Program-made: the position numbers and the translations under genes
Notes under the pieces: generated by a model
Databases searched by the model: none
What the model saw: the letters and a program-made list of their open reading frames with translations, nothing else
What the model was told of the DNA's origin: nothing
Assembly: GCA_022836615.1 (NCBI GenBank)
Contig: MU405340.1
Span: 1 to 64,000, forward strand
DNA length: 64,000 nucleotides
Reading direction: 5' to 3'
Source: Annulohypoxylon bovei var. microspora
Taxonomy: Eukaryota > Ascomycota > Sordariomycetes > Xylariales > Hypoxylaceae
In this document: piece by piece, positions 34,973-45,102 of the stretch
Numbering within the stretch: the first letter of the stretch is position 1
How the letters are laid out: the number at the start of each line of letters is the position of its first letter

Positions 34973-36030
34973 TTACTGCGGCGGTCCTGGGAGATAAACT
35001 GTAGTCTCATCGGGCTCAGGATCATCACTAGGCAAGGCATTCTTATCAGCCCATTCCATAATCTTGTCAAGTTTGCGGCACTTGTGCTCTGTGCTAAAGT
35101 CCGGGTATATGCCCCATGGCTTAACCCAATTGTAAGTGATGATACCCACATCGCCCTGGCAAAGAAGAACCTCTCGCAACATTTCGATACAATGATCGAT
35201 ATGGGCACGAATAATATGCTCGGAATCAGTAAAGCTGTTTGGCCTGTTCTCCGGCTTGAAGTAGTACTCTTTATAAGTGTATTGGCGGATGATGTTCTGT
35301 TGCTTCAGTTAGTCGATAGTGCGTGTTCACGGCGCAAGATCAACCTACCAGGCAGTGCATATGGTGGAAAACTTCGATGCCGACATCGTATTTGCCTCCT
35401 TGTGACTCTGGATACTTGACTGCTATCCGCGACTTTCCGATCTTGTCGATAACATCGCCGCCCACCCCAGAATTGTTCACTAACTGTGTAAGTTTTGCCT
35501 GATTTTTATTTAGATAACATGTAAAAAAGAACTTACTGTGTGTAAGAACTGTCCAAGCTTCGTCAAGTGCCTTATTCGGTGTGCCCTTATAGACACTCTG
35601 GTGCTCAAGCGCGCCTCGGAATCTGCGAGTTTCGTATTCTATAGCCCCAGAATCCTTTTCCAGGAGTGGAGCTGTTTTCATTAGTCTCATATTCCCTCCT
35701 AGGTATGTTCACGCACTTACAATATTGTGAAGTCTTAGCAGCGCATTCTACTTCCGAGCATTGACCACTTTCGCTGTGGGAAAGTGAGAGCACGACAATG
35801 ATGCTTATTAGAAGAATGGTGTTAACAACTGTCAAAGCCTTGCCTCCTGCTCTTACCCAAGAAGCAAGACGAGAAGATCGCTGTTTGAAATGTCTTGAGA
35901 GCATGGCCCTGTCCTCTTCTTGGCTCTCAAGGCCATCAGAACTTTGTGAACGCCTTGTCTCATCTGAGACCAATGGGTCATATGCCTTTTCTTTTGACTG
36001 GAAACCCATCTTCAGAGTAGAAGGACTCAA
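34973..36030 (-). CDS. UstYa-like (DUF3328) oxidase of a putative dikaritin RiPP cluster
   Basis: Four exons: 35721-36030, 35537-35671, 35349-35479 and 34973-35302, giving 301 aa. Introns are 46-57 bp and all phases agree. The N-terminal cytosolic part is followed by a membrane span (about 66-84, ALTVVNTILLISIIVVLSL). The catalytic domain begins at QYSPLLEKDSGAIEYE and contains both family motifs: HHMHC at 187-191 (in GIEVFHHMHCL) and HIDHC at 226-230 (in HIDHCIEMLREVLLC). The family is required for macrocycle formation from UstA-type precursor peptides in the secretory pathway. The gene is divergent from the repeat-bearing precursor 2 kb away, so the two may share a regulatory region. A second in-frame Met at residue 8 could be the start. 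Confidence 0.85.
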
Positions 36031-38055
36031 TATTCTAAGACATAAACAAAGTTTTGAGAAGACAAAGTCAGGGTGGTCTGGAGAAAGACGGGAAAACGGG
36101 CTGGACCTAAAGTCTTAAGCTCTGGTTTCTTCCTCAAGCTCAAGACCCATATGATCCATTACTGCATACAGAACCAAAGGACTGTCTGTCCGTAGATGGT
36201 AGGTACAGACAGTGATAGTAAGACTTTACCCCGAGTCTCACGGAAGCTAAGCAAGTTCCCCTCCTACAAGAATGCTTGCGATCACGCCACCAAAGAATCG
36301 CATTCTATATCTTCACATGTCTACTTTACTAATAGTTTCCAAGTACGTATAGCTCGCGGGACTCTTCAGGATAGAATCCTTCAAGCCATGTCTTGACTTG
36401 CCTAAACTGTGGAGCGTATGATGGAATGTTATTTCTGCAGTAAGATACATGGTGAGATTTTAGACCCAAAGCCTGTGGATCTTGTGGGACTACCTAGCTC
36501 ACCACGAAACTACCTATTACCAAGATTACCGTCTCAGGCAGGAGCTAGGTAATGCCGGCATTGAAAGCTTGATTTGTTGACCTGCGGGATTGCGGCGTTA
36601 GCTATACCGGATGACGGTCCGTAGGGATGCGGGTGATACGAACGGATAGGCCTCGGACGAACTATCCACCAAGGTATGTAGTATACCAGTCCTTCCAGGA
36701 TAGTATAGTGGGCCACCTCCCAATGAAACCTCTACATGGTACGAGCCGAGCATTATAGGGCTAATGCGGCTGATAGGAGGATAACGGAGGGTAGTTAATT
36801 TACACTACATATTCTACTCCCCGAACTAGACATCGTCGTTCTATGTCGTGGATATCCCCGGCCTCTATAGCTGCGGTACAAAAACCACCACAACCAGAAG
36901 ATATTGACATAAATATCAACGTAATAACTCCATACCTAGGTACTTGTAGGTAGTTACCTAGTACAAGTAAATCAATGAGTCATTAAGCCTAAGATTAGAA
37001 TAGTAAGGTTAGTCAAGTTAGTTTAAACATGACAATACTTTTGATTGTTCAATGTGATTGGCCAAAATTCGAGAGAATGTGTGTGATAATACCTAGCCCC
37101 TGAATACGTTCAGGTAGGTGATCTTTTTAGCTTTGACCGCATAGAACTTGCAGAAGTTCCTGTCATAGGACCATAAATATTATATGTTGCCATATTCACG
37201 CGCTAATTAAACTTCACGGATTAAACAGAACCTTTTGTCGTTTGCCTAGGTAGGTGTAGGTACCTACATATTCGATTCACATCGGATCTACATTTGTTAC
37301 TGCGCCGTCTCACCACACCGGCGATCTAACCTATATTGCTTCGCTTGAACATGTACCGAAAACATCTCTTTGAATGATTAGTAAATGCACGGTACTTATT
37401 GCGTGATAGTGAAATGAAGACATGTCTCCCAACGGATCGAATGACAACAAGGAGCTGGGCCGTTTTGCCAGGGATATGAGGATATTGTTACGTAGCATAA
37501 TCCTTATATCGTGTTACTACATAGCTAGCTCCGCGTTCAGAGAGAATCTATGTGCTTGTGATAGGCTCGTAGCTGTTTGAGTCATTAGTATAGCCTCAGT
37601 AGATACCTATTTAGCAACTGCCGATATCCTATATCCATACTATCTGAGGGACAACTGCTAGCTTAGACATGGAAACTATAGTCTTATTTCTTTCCATTTC
37701 CGTAAGAAAATGTGACATCTGCAGCACCTGCATTGCACATCTAGATGGCCTGAGGTTTGAGTCCTTTCAACCGGTTGTGGGGAGGATTGGGATTGCGGAT
37801 TTGGCCTCATGAAGTACGTGATATGTAGATCCACAGAACAAGTAAGAAGAGAAGTATCTTAGACGAAGTGCATTCAATATGGAAATCTAGTCGTTAGAAT
37901 CATAGAAATAGCATCGTCTATTTTACTTCTCAAGATTTAAAAGGTTTAAGAAGGCATACACCTTCCACATAGTTTCAACTCACATCATCTTATTTCCCAA
38001 GAAACATACACTATCGACCTAACACATTTTCACGCACATAGCATCCATCCATACA
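36031..38055. other. Divergent intergenic region between UstYa-like gene and RiPP precursor
   Basis: 2 kb without a supported gene; short frames show no family features. Contains CCTAGGTAGGT-type motifs at 36933-36961 and 37244-37267. An A/T-rich TTTAAAAG element near 37936, about 120 bp before the precursor ATG, may act as its TATA element. As the region between two divergent, probably coregulated genes, it is where a shared regulator site should be sought. Confidence 0.5.
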
Positions 38056-38616
38056 ATGCATTTCTTCAAAGCCTCTATTGTTATCTTCGGAGCTCTTGCT
38101 TCCACCACGCTGGCACTTCCAGTGCAAGATAACTCCATCATCGCGTATGTTCATAAACCTTGCTGTGTAACCCTAAAGGAATAGGTAGCTGACATAGTAG
38201 ACAGTCGTGAGCCTTCTAAGGAGAAGTACGATACCTACGATGTTTCTCAGGTAGAAAGGCGTTCAAAGGAGAAGTACGATACCTATGACGCTTCTCAAGG
38301 AGTAGACAAGCGAGAGCCATCTAAGGAAAAATACGACACCTACGATGCTTCTCACACCGATAAGCGTTCCAAGGAGAAGTACGATACCTACGACGCCACT
38401 CAAGCGGAAAAGCGTTCCAAGGAGAAATACGATACCTACGACGCCACCAAGGCAGACAAGCGCTCCAAAGAAAAGTATGACACTTACGATGCTTCGCACG
38501 TAGAGAGCCGAGAGCCATCTAAGGAGAAGTACGACACATACGATGCCACCCAGGCAGAGAAGCGAGAACCCTCTAAGGAAAAATACGATACCTACGATGC
38601 TACTCAATCCGAGTAA
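38056..38616 (+). CDS. Putative dikaritin-type RiPP precursor, eight KYDTYD core repeats
   Basis: Two exons: 38056-38144 and 38205-38616, giving 166 aa. The 60-bp intron (GTATGT...ACAG) joins phase 2 to phase 2. MHFFKASIVIFGALASTTLA is a signal peptide. Exon 2 consists of eight units of 16-19 residues, each with (EP)SKEKYDTYD(A/V)(S/T) followed by a spacer that mostly ends in KR or RR, the Kex2 cleavage signal. KYDTYD starts at 38224, 38272, 38329, 38377, 38425, 38473, 38527 and 38581. Codons differ between copies (aag/aaa, gac/gat, tac/tat, acc/act/aca) while the peptide is invariant, so selection acts on the peptide. One spacer ends in ESR instead of KR. Signal peptide, Kex2-bounded Tyr-containing repeats and nearby UstYa-like genes are together the hallmark of UstA-type precursors. 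The mature product is predicted, not shown. Confidence 0.85.
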
Positions 38617-39227
38617 GCGCGGCGCTTGAGCTTGGATATTTGTGTAAAGTGATATTTGTTTAGGGGCGCTGTAGCTCCTTGAATGGCCCCTAACACAATG
38701 CACTTCAGGCAACTTCGCACGATAATTATAAGTTAGTGGGGCTTGGAGGTCTTGAACAACTGCTAGATGAAGTAGGCAAACTTTCAAGGACATTCGTTAG
38801 GACGATATTTGATATTAACTACCTGACAAATTCATTCATACTGTAGTTTCAAATTAAGTGTTACGTAGTCGACTTCACAGATTACCATCCATATGTATCA
38901 CATGAGAAAGCATGACATAATCTCTTACATATGTAGAACGGATAATGTTACCCTACGTATGTAGATCACCCAATACCTCCTACCAGATTCGTATTTAACC
39001 TAGTGAGTCCAACGGTTTCCTTGCTAGGTACCTAGGTACGGTAAGTAGATAAACACGACGTTCCTGCATAAAGCGCCTGAAAAGATACGCCATAGAACAT
39101 CCCTTCTTCATCTATTAAACCAGCCCAACCAATTGAACTTCGACTAAAAGAAATCGCCGTTACCCCCACACTCTCTCATACGTATCCCCGAGAAATTTCA
39201 GTTTAATTGTGACACCGTCGCGCAGCC
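38617..39227. other. Intergenic region
   Basis: No gene supported; a minus-strand open frame overlapping the precursor is its antisense shadow. Contains a palindromic GCTAGGTACCTAGGTAC at about 39023-39039, a copy of the dispersed motif. Confidence 0.5.
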
Positions 39228-40013
39228 ATGGCATCCTGGAAGATCGAAGGCTGCACCGTCGCCGACGCCGCGGCCATGGCCCGCAACAACATGAGCGCGT
39301 TCTGGGAGGACCCGACGTGGGTCCTGCTCTGGCCGAAGGACATCACGAGGGAATTCATGATCGAGCAGGGCGCGAAGCGTTACGCGCGCTCGCTCCTGAG
39401 AGATCGCGGGGTGGCACGTCACCAGAAGGCGGTGGACCCCGCTACCGGCGCCCTTGTCGGATACGCGCGCTGGATCCTTCCATCCGGTCGCTCCACCGCG
39501 ATGGATGGCAGCGCGGAGTGGGCTGAGGCGCAGGTGCCTGACGTCGGTGGAGACGAGAGGAGGCGGTTCGAAGAGCTGGCGGAGTCGGCGTGGTGGAACG
39601 GGAGGAAGGAGATGAAGCACATCGACGATAAGAATGATGTTGTGATGGACCGTATTTTATCAGCGAAACCCTACATCAGTAAGAAGAAGAATAACGACCT
39701 GAGGAGATGGAAATAATCAGACTCGGCCACTAACTGATGTCTAGAGCTCGAGTATTTGGCTGTTCATCCCGAGAACAAAGGGAAAGGGATTGCCACCGCA
39801 CTTGTCGAGGGCGGAATCAAATTCGCAGAAGAAATCGGTGTTCCAGTATTCGTCATGTCATACAAGGCTGGCCGAGGTGTATATGAACGACTTGGGTTCA
39901 AGGAAGTTGACCGGGTCATCCAGGATGACACGGAGTATGGGGGTAAAGGGGAATACGGCGCCTATTTTATGATTTACGACATGACAACATCAACAGGCAA
40001 TGTACCTACCTGA
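39228..40013 (+). CDS. GNAT-family N-acetyltransferase
   Basis: Two exons, 39228-39678 and 39745-40013, giving 239 aa. The 66-bp intron (GTAAGA...TAG) joins SAKPYI to KLEYLAVHPENKGKGIATAL. That junction supplies the GNAT core: strand 4 LEYLAVHP followed by the acetyl-CoA pyrophosphate loop NKGKGIA, then FVMSYKAGRGVYERLGFKEV, the usual GLY-E-GF motif B. The N-terminal part (MASWKIEGCTVADAAAMARNNMSAFWEDP) resembles fungal GNAT proteins that acetylate small molecules. Exon 1 is much more GC-rich than exon 2. It lies 0.6 kb downstream of the RiPP precursor in the same orientation. It could modify the peptide, but GNAT genes are common and the link is only positional. Confidence 0.85.
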
Positions 40014-41453
40014 TATTTATGTAGCAACTAAGATTCTATGTACATGTGCTATTCACAACTCGATATATAGACTAGGTATAAGAGCCCCTGAATTGCATGG
40101 CTTCCTGTGAATTCTTTTCAAGGCAGCTAGGATACTGTGTTTCAAGGGGAGATATCTATTCCTGAGACCTTTTCACGTTTATGACAAGCCTAGTATTACT
40201 TTAAACGATTGACGATAGAAGATAGCTACGAAGGTTGGGGCCAATAATTTCGCACATCAGACACGACCCTTGCCCAGTGCGTAGTTAGATCATCAATTGG
40301 AACCGGTACAGGGCTGTATTAATCTTAACCTTCCACTAAACCTCAGGCCTAATAGTGATCTCGCCGCTGAGGCTTAGTGGTTAATTGTACTATAACCCAG
40401 GGCACTCAGCCACTAAGGCAAATCCATATTTTCACCTGGAGTGCGCAAAGTCTCGTTTGACCCATCGTCAGATGTGCAAATCTTTGGCCCTATCGTCCAC
40501 CGTCTGTAACCACTCTAGCCTTCGTAATACGCGGTGATTTAGGTTGAATATCATTGTATTGCCACAATTGGATGAAGCAGTTGTCACTTTCCTTCGGTTT
40601 GCAGTCTCAATAACCAACAACTTCAAGTAATTATGTACCTCCTACAGCTGTGTACTAGTCAAGGAGATAGGGCAAGACCGAGGGCTATCATATAGAAATC
40701 CGTAAGAATTGAATATTTCTGTAGATAAATCTTATCAAACTTCGTTGTATACAGGGGTCATAGAACTTTGAATAATGAACCAAGGTCAGTGGATTCCAAC
40801 TTTGATCTCAATTGCTGGTCATTCTATAGGTGAGATCACGTACCTACCTAGGCATATAAGCGCTATAGGTGCTTATTACTCTCACCTGTCAACCTATGAG
40901 CATAACTGGAGATGTTGAATCGTCTCCATGAAGCTCAGACCCATATATCAAATTACCGAATCTGGAATGTCTCACGACATTCTAGCCAATGAAAGCCAAC
41001 TAGAAAAATGCTTAGCGGATTAATCACCCTCAGGGCTAGGCACTAAGAGAACTAACCCACCAGCCCACTGGCATTTTATTATTGCTTTGGGTTTAAATAG
41101 TAATGTGGTTCTTCAATAGTTGGAGGCATACATAGCTGTCAGTATCAAGATTACTCGTGTCACAGAACGATTCGTTGTCGGGATACGTGGATATTTGCAA
41201 ATGCCCACTTCAGTTCAAGGTAATACACCGTCATTTCGCAACATGGTTGTTAGGCACCTATATGGATGGATGATTTGTTATTATTTTAGTGATTTTCCCT
41301 AATTGCTTGTTAGGTACTTGTAGACGGGGTATCCTGCTAATCTCAACAATCGTACAATTCCGCGCCAGGCACTTTTCAGAGTGCCTAATGTACATGGCTT
41401 GAGAATCCAGAGTGGAATCCAATTATGCAATTCGTGCTATGTTCGCTTTGGAA
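40014..41453. other. Intergenic region with an inverted repeat
   Basis: 1.4 kb without a supported gene. Contains the inverted repeat at 40333-40380 and a TACCTACCTAGG motif at 40841-40853. Convergent 3' ends of the neighbouring genes lie at the borders. Confidence 0.5.
40333..40380. repeat. 14-bp inverted repeat with 20-nt loop
   Basis: CCACTAAACCTCAG at 40333-40346 and CTGAGGCTTAGTGG at 40367-40380 are complementary except for one position. This could be a transcription terminator, a small hairpin or the relic of a miniature element. No flanking duplication is evident. Confidence 0.55.
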
Positions 41454-43115
41454 TCAGGCATCCTCCATAACCAAGTCTAGGTCGACCTCAGTACCCAAAT
41501 CTCGGTCCTCCAAAAACGACCGTCCAAGTAGTGCGTCAGGAAGGTAATCCTGTTTCACCTTTCCATCTTTGTAATTGGGATTATACTTGTACTCTCTTCC
41601 GTATCCGAGCTCTCGCATGAGCCTCGTCGGCGCATTTCGTAGATGGATAGGCACAGGCAATGCCGCCACGCCGGGTTCCTTCAGAGCGGCGAAGGCGTTG
41701 TTCAACCCTCTGTAGGCACGCGTGCTTTTTGGAGCGAGCGAGAGCGCTACCGTGCAGTGGGCTAGGGGTATGCGAGCCTCTGGCATGCCAATTTGCTGAG
41801 TTGCGGTGTAGGTTGACGTTGCTAGACTGAGAAGCGAGCTGTCTGCTAACCCGACATCTTCCGATGCGATTACAACCATGCGTCTCGCGATGAACAGCGG
41901 ATCCTCTCCCGACTGGAGCATGCGGGCTAGATAGTATAGTGAGGCATCTGGGTCAGAGCCGCGAACTGACTTGTGGAAAGCGGAGATGGTGTCATAATGT
42001 TGATCGCCTGCCCGATCGTAGACTAGGGTCTTGGTCAATGATGCCTTTATATCCTCCTTCGTCATTCCCTCCTTATTCGATAAAGGCATTGCTAGTTCTA
42101 ATAGGTTGAGTGCCGTCCGCGCGTCGCCGTCCGCGAAGTTGGCAAGGTAAGTCATTAACTCGTCATCGAGGAGAGAGGATGGTGGTGATGATGTGGTAGA
42201 GAGTTCAGCTTGCAAGGCTCGCGATAATACGCGCTCGATGTCGATTGTCGTTAATTTCTGCAGGGTAAAAGTTCGACATCGCGACAGCAGCGCGTTGACG
42301 ATCTTGAAGCTTGGGTTTTCGGTTGTTGCGCCGATGAGTGTTATGGTGCCCGCCTCAACGGGCTTTAGAAATACGTCTTGCTGTGACTTGGAGAAGCGAT
42401 GTATCTCGTCGCAGAATATTATCGTTTTTCGACCTGTCAGCGCCATCTCGTTCGCTGCGTCGTTAAATATCTTCTTGCAATCTCCCACTCCCGAGCTTGT
42501 TGCATTCATCTCGATGAACCGTGAGCCAACCATGCTTGCGATACAACGTGCGATAGTAGTTTTGCCAGTTCCCGAGGCGCCCCAAAGTATCATAGACGGT
42601 ACCCGATCGGATTCGATTAGTGATCGCAAGACACCATGCGGGCCGACAAGATCTTGTCCGAAGACGTCGTCGAAATTCTGAGGTCGCATACGCTCGGCTA
42701 GGGGGGCTGCTCTATTCGTTTTCGTCCTTTTTAGCATCGGGCCGGTCTCCCTGGGCGCTACATCCTCCGTTTTGCTATCCGCATTCTGCATAGTTGAATA
42801 ATCGCCGGGTCCTTCGTCAAATGTACGTTTGACACCTCCATTGAGTTTTGCTGCTCCTGCATTTCCGTTGACTACGGGTGTGACGATCTTGGCGGGTGTG
42901 GATTGTTGTCGTTTGGAGGAAGGGGTTTGGAAGAAGCTCGATGCCGACCGTTTCTGCGAGGCCGATATAACACCACTCCCTTGAGTTGAAGAAGACGTGT
43001 GTGGGGAGGAGGGCGTTGTCCAGTTATCAACAATAAAAGTCTGGCATCCTGAATCGAGGTGTTCGTTTATTTTCGGGGGCGGGACTTGCTTGCTACAAGC
43101 TGGGCATTCCACCAT
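41454..43115 (-). CDS. MGS1: Mgs1/WRNIP1-type AAA+ ATPase
   Basis: Single exon, 553 aa, a full-length match in architecture to yeast Mgs1 and human WRNIP1. The N-terminal UBZ-type zinc finger CPACSKQVPPPKINEHLDSGC (residues 4-24) binds ubiquitin. A linker of about 100 residues follows. The RarA/MgsA AAA core has AERMRPQNFDDVFGQ, Walker A GASGTGKT (179-186), Walker B IIFCDEIHRF and sensor 1 TLIGATTENPSF. The C-terminal MgsA tetramerisation part includes SVRGSDPDASLYYLARML and AYRGLNNA. The family acts at stalled replication forks with ubiquitinated PCNA in the nucleus. Likely a normal housekeeping gene. Confidence 0.95.
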   Translation of the reverse strand: MVECPACSKQVPPPKINEHLDSGCQTFIVDNWTTPSSPHTSSSTQGSGVISASQKRSASSFFQTPSSKRQQSTPAKIVTPVVNGNAGAAKLNGGVKRTFDEGPGDYSTMQNADSKTEDVAPRETGPMLKRTKTNRAAPLAERMRPQNFDDVFGQDLVGPHGVLRSLIESDRVPSMILWGASGTGKTTIARCIASMVGSRFIEMNATSSGVGDCKKIFNDAANEMALTGRKTIIFCDEIHRFSKSQQDVFLKPVEAGTITLIGATTENPSFKIVNALLSRCRTFTLQKLTTIDIERVLSRALQAELSTTSSPPSSLLDDELMTYLANFADGDARTALNLLELAMPLSNKEGMTKEDIKASLTKTLVYDRAGDQHYDTISAFHKSVRGSDPDASLYYLARMLQSGEDPLFIARRMVVIASEDVGLADSSLLSLATSTYTATQQIGMPEARIPLAHCTVALSLAPKSTRAYRGLNNAFAALKEPGVAALPVPIHLRNAPTRLMRELGYGREYKYNPNYKDGKVKQDYLPDALLGRSFLEDRDLGTEVDLDLVMEDA

Positions 43116-43893
43116 TATGGAAACTGGTATTGGAAACAGGACGAAATGCCTTTGAAAGTTCTAAGGAACACATTAAAGAACCATTTGACAAAAATAGAAA
43201 ATCAAACGGTCCAATCCAGTTATTCGTTTAACTTCTGCAGAATTCTTGACACGAAATAATTTGGATTCGGAAGACGCGCTGTGACGAATTAATTGTGACT
43301 TAAGAAATGTAGATTAGATAATCACTAGAATGTACTGTACTTATCGATAGTGGCCCGTGTTTTAATTAGGTCTATTTGGGTATGGTCGGGGATAACAGGG
43401 GGTGTAGGGGCAGGTACCTATGTACATAGCTAGGGTAAGCTTTTTTTTAGTGGGCTATTTGTGCATGTTCGGCCTCGATCGGTACAACGGCTCTTAAACC
43501 TAACTTCGACATTGAAAGCTCTTCCCCGGTCACATATATTACAAGTACATAAGGCACTAGACACCCCTACATTGACGTAGATTCAAGTTTGAAAGCAAGG
43601 TCATGAAGATAGCTCTTGGTGGTTATGCCTAATAGAAACACTCAAGCTTTCATTTTATCCTCGAACCTCAGTATTTCATACGTACATACTAACGTACTAA
43701 TGTCGTGACGTCCTATGGAATTTAATCCTCAAGAACGATATCCGAGACACCCCAAATGTCAACTAAAATACCTAGGTATACAACTCGAACGTGAAGACCT
43801 GATGTGATAGCTATTCAGAAGAAACGGGTATCGCATGAATTGGATCGAAAGCATCTGTTCAGACCCAAGAGCTATGTCTTCTCAAGAAGACTC
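43116..43893. other. Intergenic region
   Basis: No gene supported. Holds the promoter of the Mgs1 gene and the 3' end of the Utp12-domain gene. A CCTAGGTA motif lies at about 43769. Confidence 0.5.
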
Positions 43894-45102
43894 TCATCTC
43901 CGTTTTGTCCTCGACCGTTTTACTGGCCGTTGGGGTTCTACTACCTCGGGTTCACTGTCCTCCTCATCCGATTCAACATCTTCGTGATTTACATCATTTT
44001 CGTCTAGCTCTTCTTGAGCCTCTAGGTCCACCTCATCTTCTTCACTCGACTCTTCATCGTCTTCCGAGTCATCCTCCACCACGCCATTGGTGATCGGTAG
44101 CTCGTCGTCGTCATCATCCAGTTCCATAGCTCCGTTGACCATTTCCGCACCACTGTCTTCTCCTTCCACGTAGACGATGCCTTCTTCATCGTTATCGTCG
44201 TCGGAGTCTGCGTTTCGTTGTAGGCCACGGCGCAATTCCATTTGCGCCTCAAGTAAATCGAGTTTACCCTTCAGAGCCAACAGAGAATTTAGACCCCTTG
44301 ATCGTTCCTCTAATACTCGATGTAGTTCACTGAGTTTCTTGGCCAGTCCAGGCTGAGTTGCCAATGCGCCTCCGTGTGCGACCAAAGTCCATTGTACCCA
44401 GGTCATTAGGCTACCAGCTCGTCCTGGGCGCCTGTGCATTCTAGACGCAAGCTTGACCAGTAGCGTTCCTGCAAGGGTAGAATCGAGTCTTTGAATGGTG
44501 TTTCGAATGGTAGTTAGATCAGTAGTGTGAAGACAAGATTCTAAAAGATCCGCATCGTCGGTGCGGAGTGCTTGCGATAGAACAGTTCCGAGAGAAGAAA
44601 GGCTAGGGGGGACTAGAGCTCTACTGGGATTGGGTAGAGTAGTAGATTGTGTAGATATCGCGGCGGGAACATCAATGGTGTCGTGTGCACGGGCGAGTTC
44701 GCCGAATGTGGGTTGTGCAGATTCTCGGTCAGACTCGCCATCGGTTGGCTGCTTAGGCGAAGGCATGTCAATATCAGCATCTCCGTTGATTTCCTCTCTT
44801 GATCCTGGCGCATTATCTATCATAGATTGATCATGGGGCGCTTCAATCTTGGACTTGGTCTTGCTGTCTAACTTCGTAGTTTCGCCAGCATCCCGTTCGT
44901 CGTCTGTGTACTCGTACTCGCTGCTGCCTGAGTCGCTCGAGATTTCTATTACTTGTTCAGTCGAAACATCAGTTGCCTTTGAAATGTCCGGAACAGACAC
45001 AGTTGTCTCAGATTCGTTGATGTTGGCTTTAAGAGGTATCTTTGCGCTTTGCTTAACGACCGGATGAGCAATCTTAGTCGGCGGTTTTCGTTTAGTTGAC
45101 AT
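43894..45102 (-). CDS. Utp12-domain protein, probable small-subunit processome component (Utp5-like)
   Basis: Single exon, 402 aa. The N-terminal 150 residues are polar and disordered with acidic patches (EISSDSGSSEYEYTDDERDAG). Residues about 165-300 form an all-helical Utp12-type domain: SLGTVLSQALRTDDADLLESCLHTTDLTTIRNTIQRLD, then LLVKLASRMHRRPGRAGSLMTWVQWTLVAHGGAL and KLSELHRVLEERSRGLNSLLALKGKLDLLEAQMELR. The C-terminus is strongly acidic (runs of D/E) with a basic tail KRSRTKRR. In yeast, Utp12-domain proteins such as Utp5 join the t-UTP/UtpA complex for 18S pre-rRNA processing in the nucleolus. The usual WD40 part is absent here, as is common in filamentous fungal models, so the exact subunit is uncertain. 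Confidence 0.7.
   Translation of the reverse strand: MSTKRKPPTKIAHPVVKQSAKIPLKANINESETTVSVPDISKATDVSTEQVIEISSDSGSSEYEYTDDERDAGETTKLDSKTKSKIEAPHDQSMIDNAPGSREEINGDADIDMPSPKQPTDGESDRESAQPTFGELARAHDTIDVPAAISTQSTTLPNPSRALVPPSLSSLGTVLSQALRTDDADLLESCLHTTDLTTIRNTIQRLDSTLAGTLLVKLASRMHRRPGRAGSLMTWVQWTLVAHGGALATQPGLAKKLSELHRVLEERSRGLNSLLALKGKLDLLEAQMELRRGLQRNADSDDDNDEEGIVYVEGEDSGAEMVNGAMELDDDDDELPITNGVVEDDSEDDEESSEEDEVDLEAQEELDENDVNHEDVESDEEDSEPEVVEPQRPVKRSRTKRR

Noticed and set aside
38263..38793. 176-codon minus-strand frame rich in Leu, Val, Gly and Phe
   Set aside because: It is the antisense of the KYDTYD repeats; the periodic hydrophobic sequence follows from the precursor's repeats on the plus strand.
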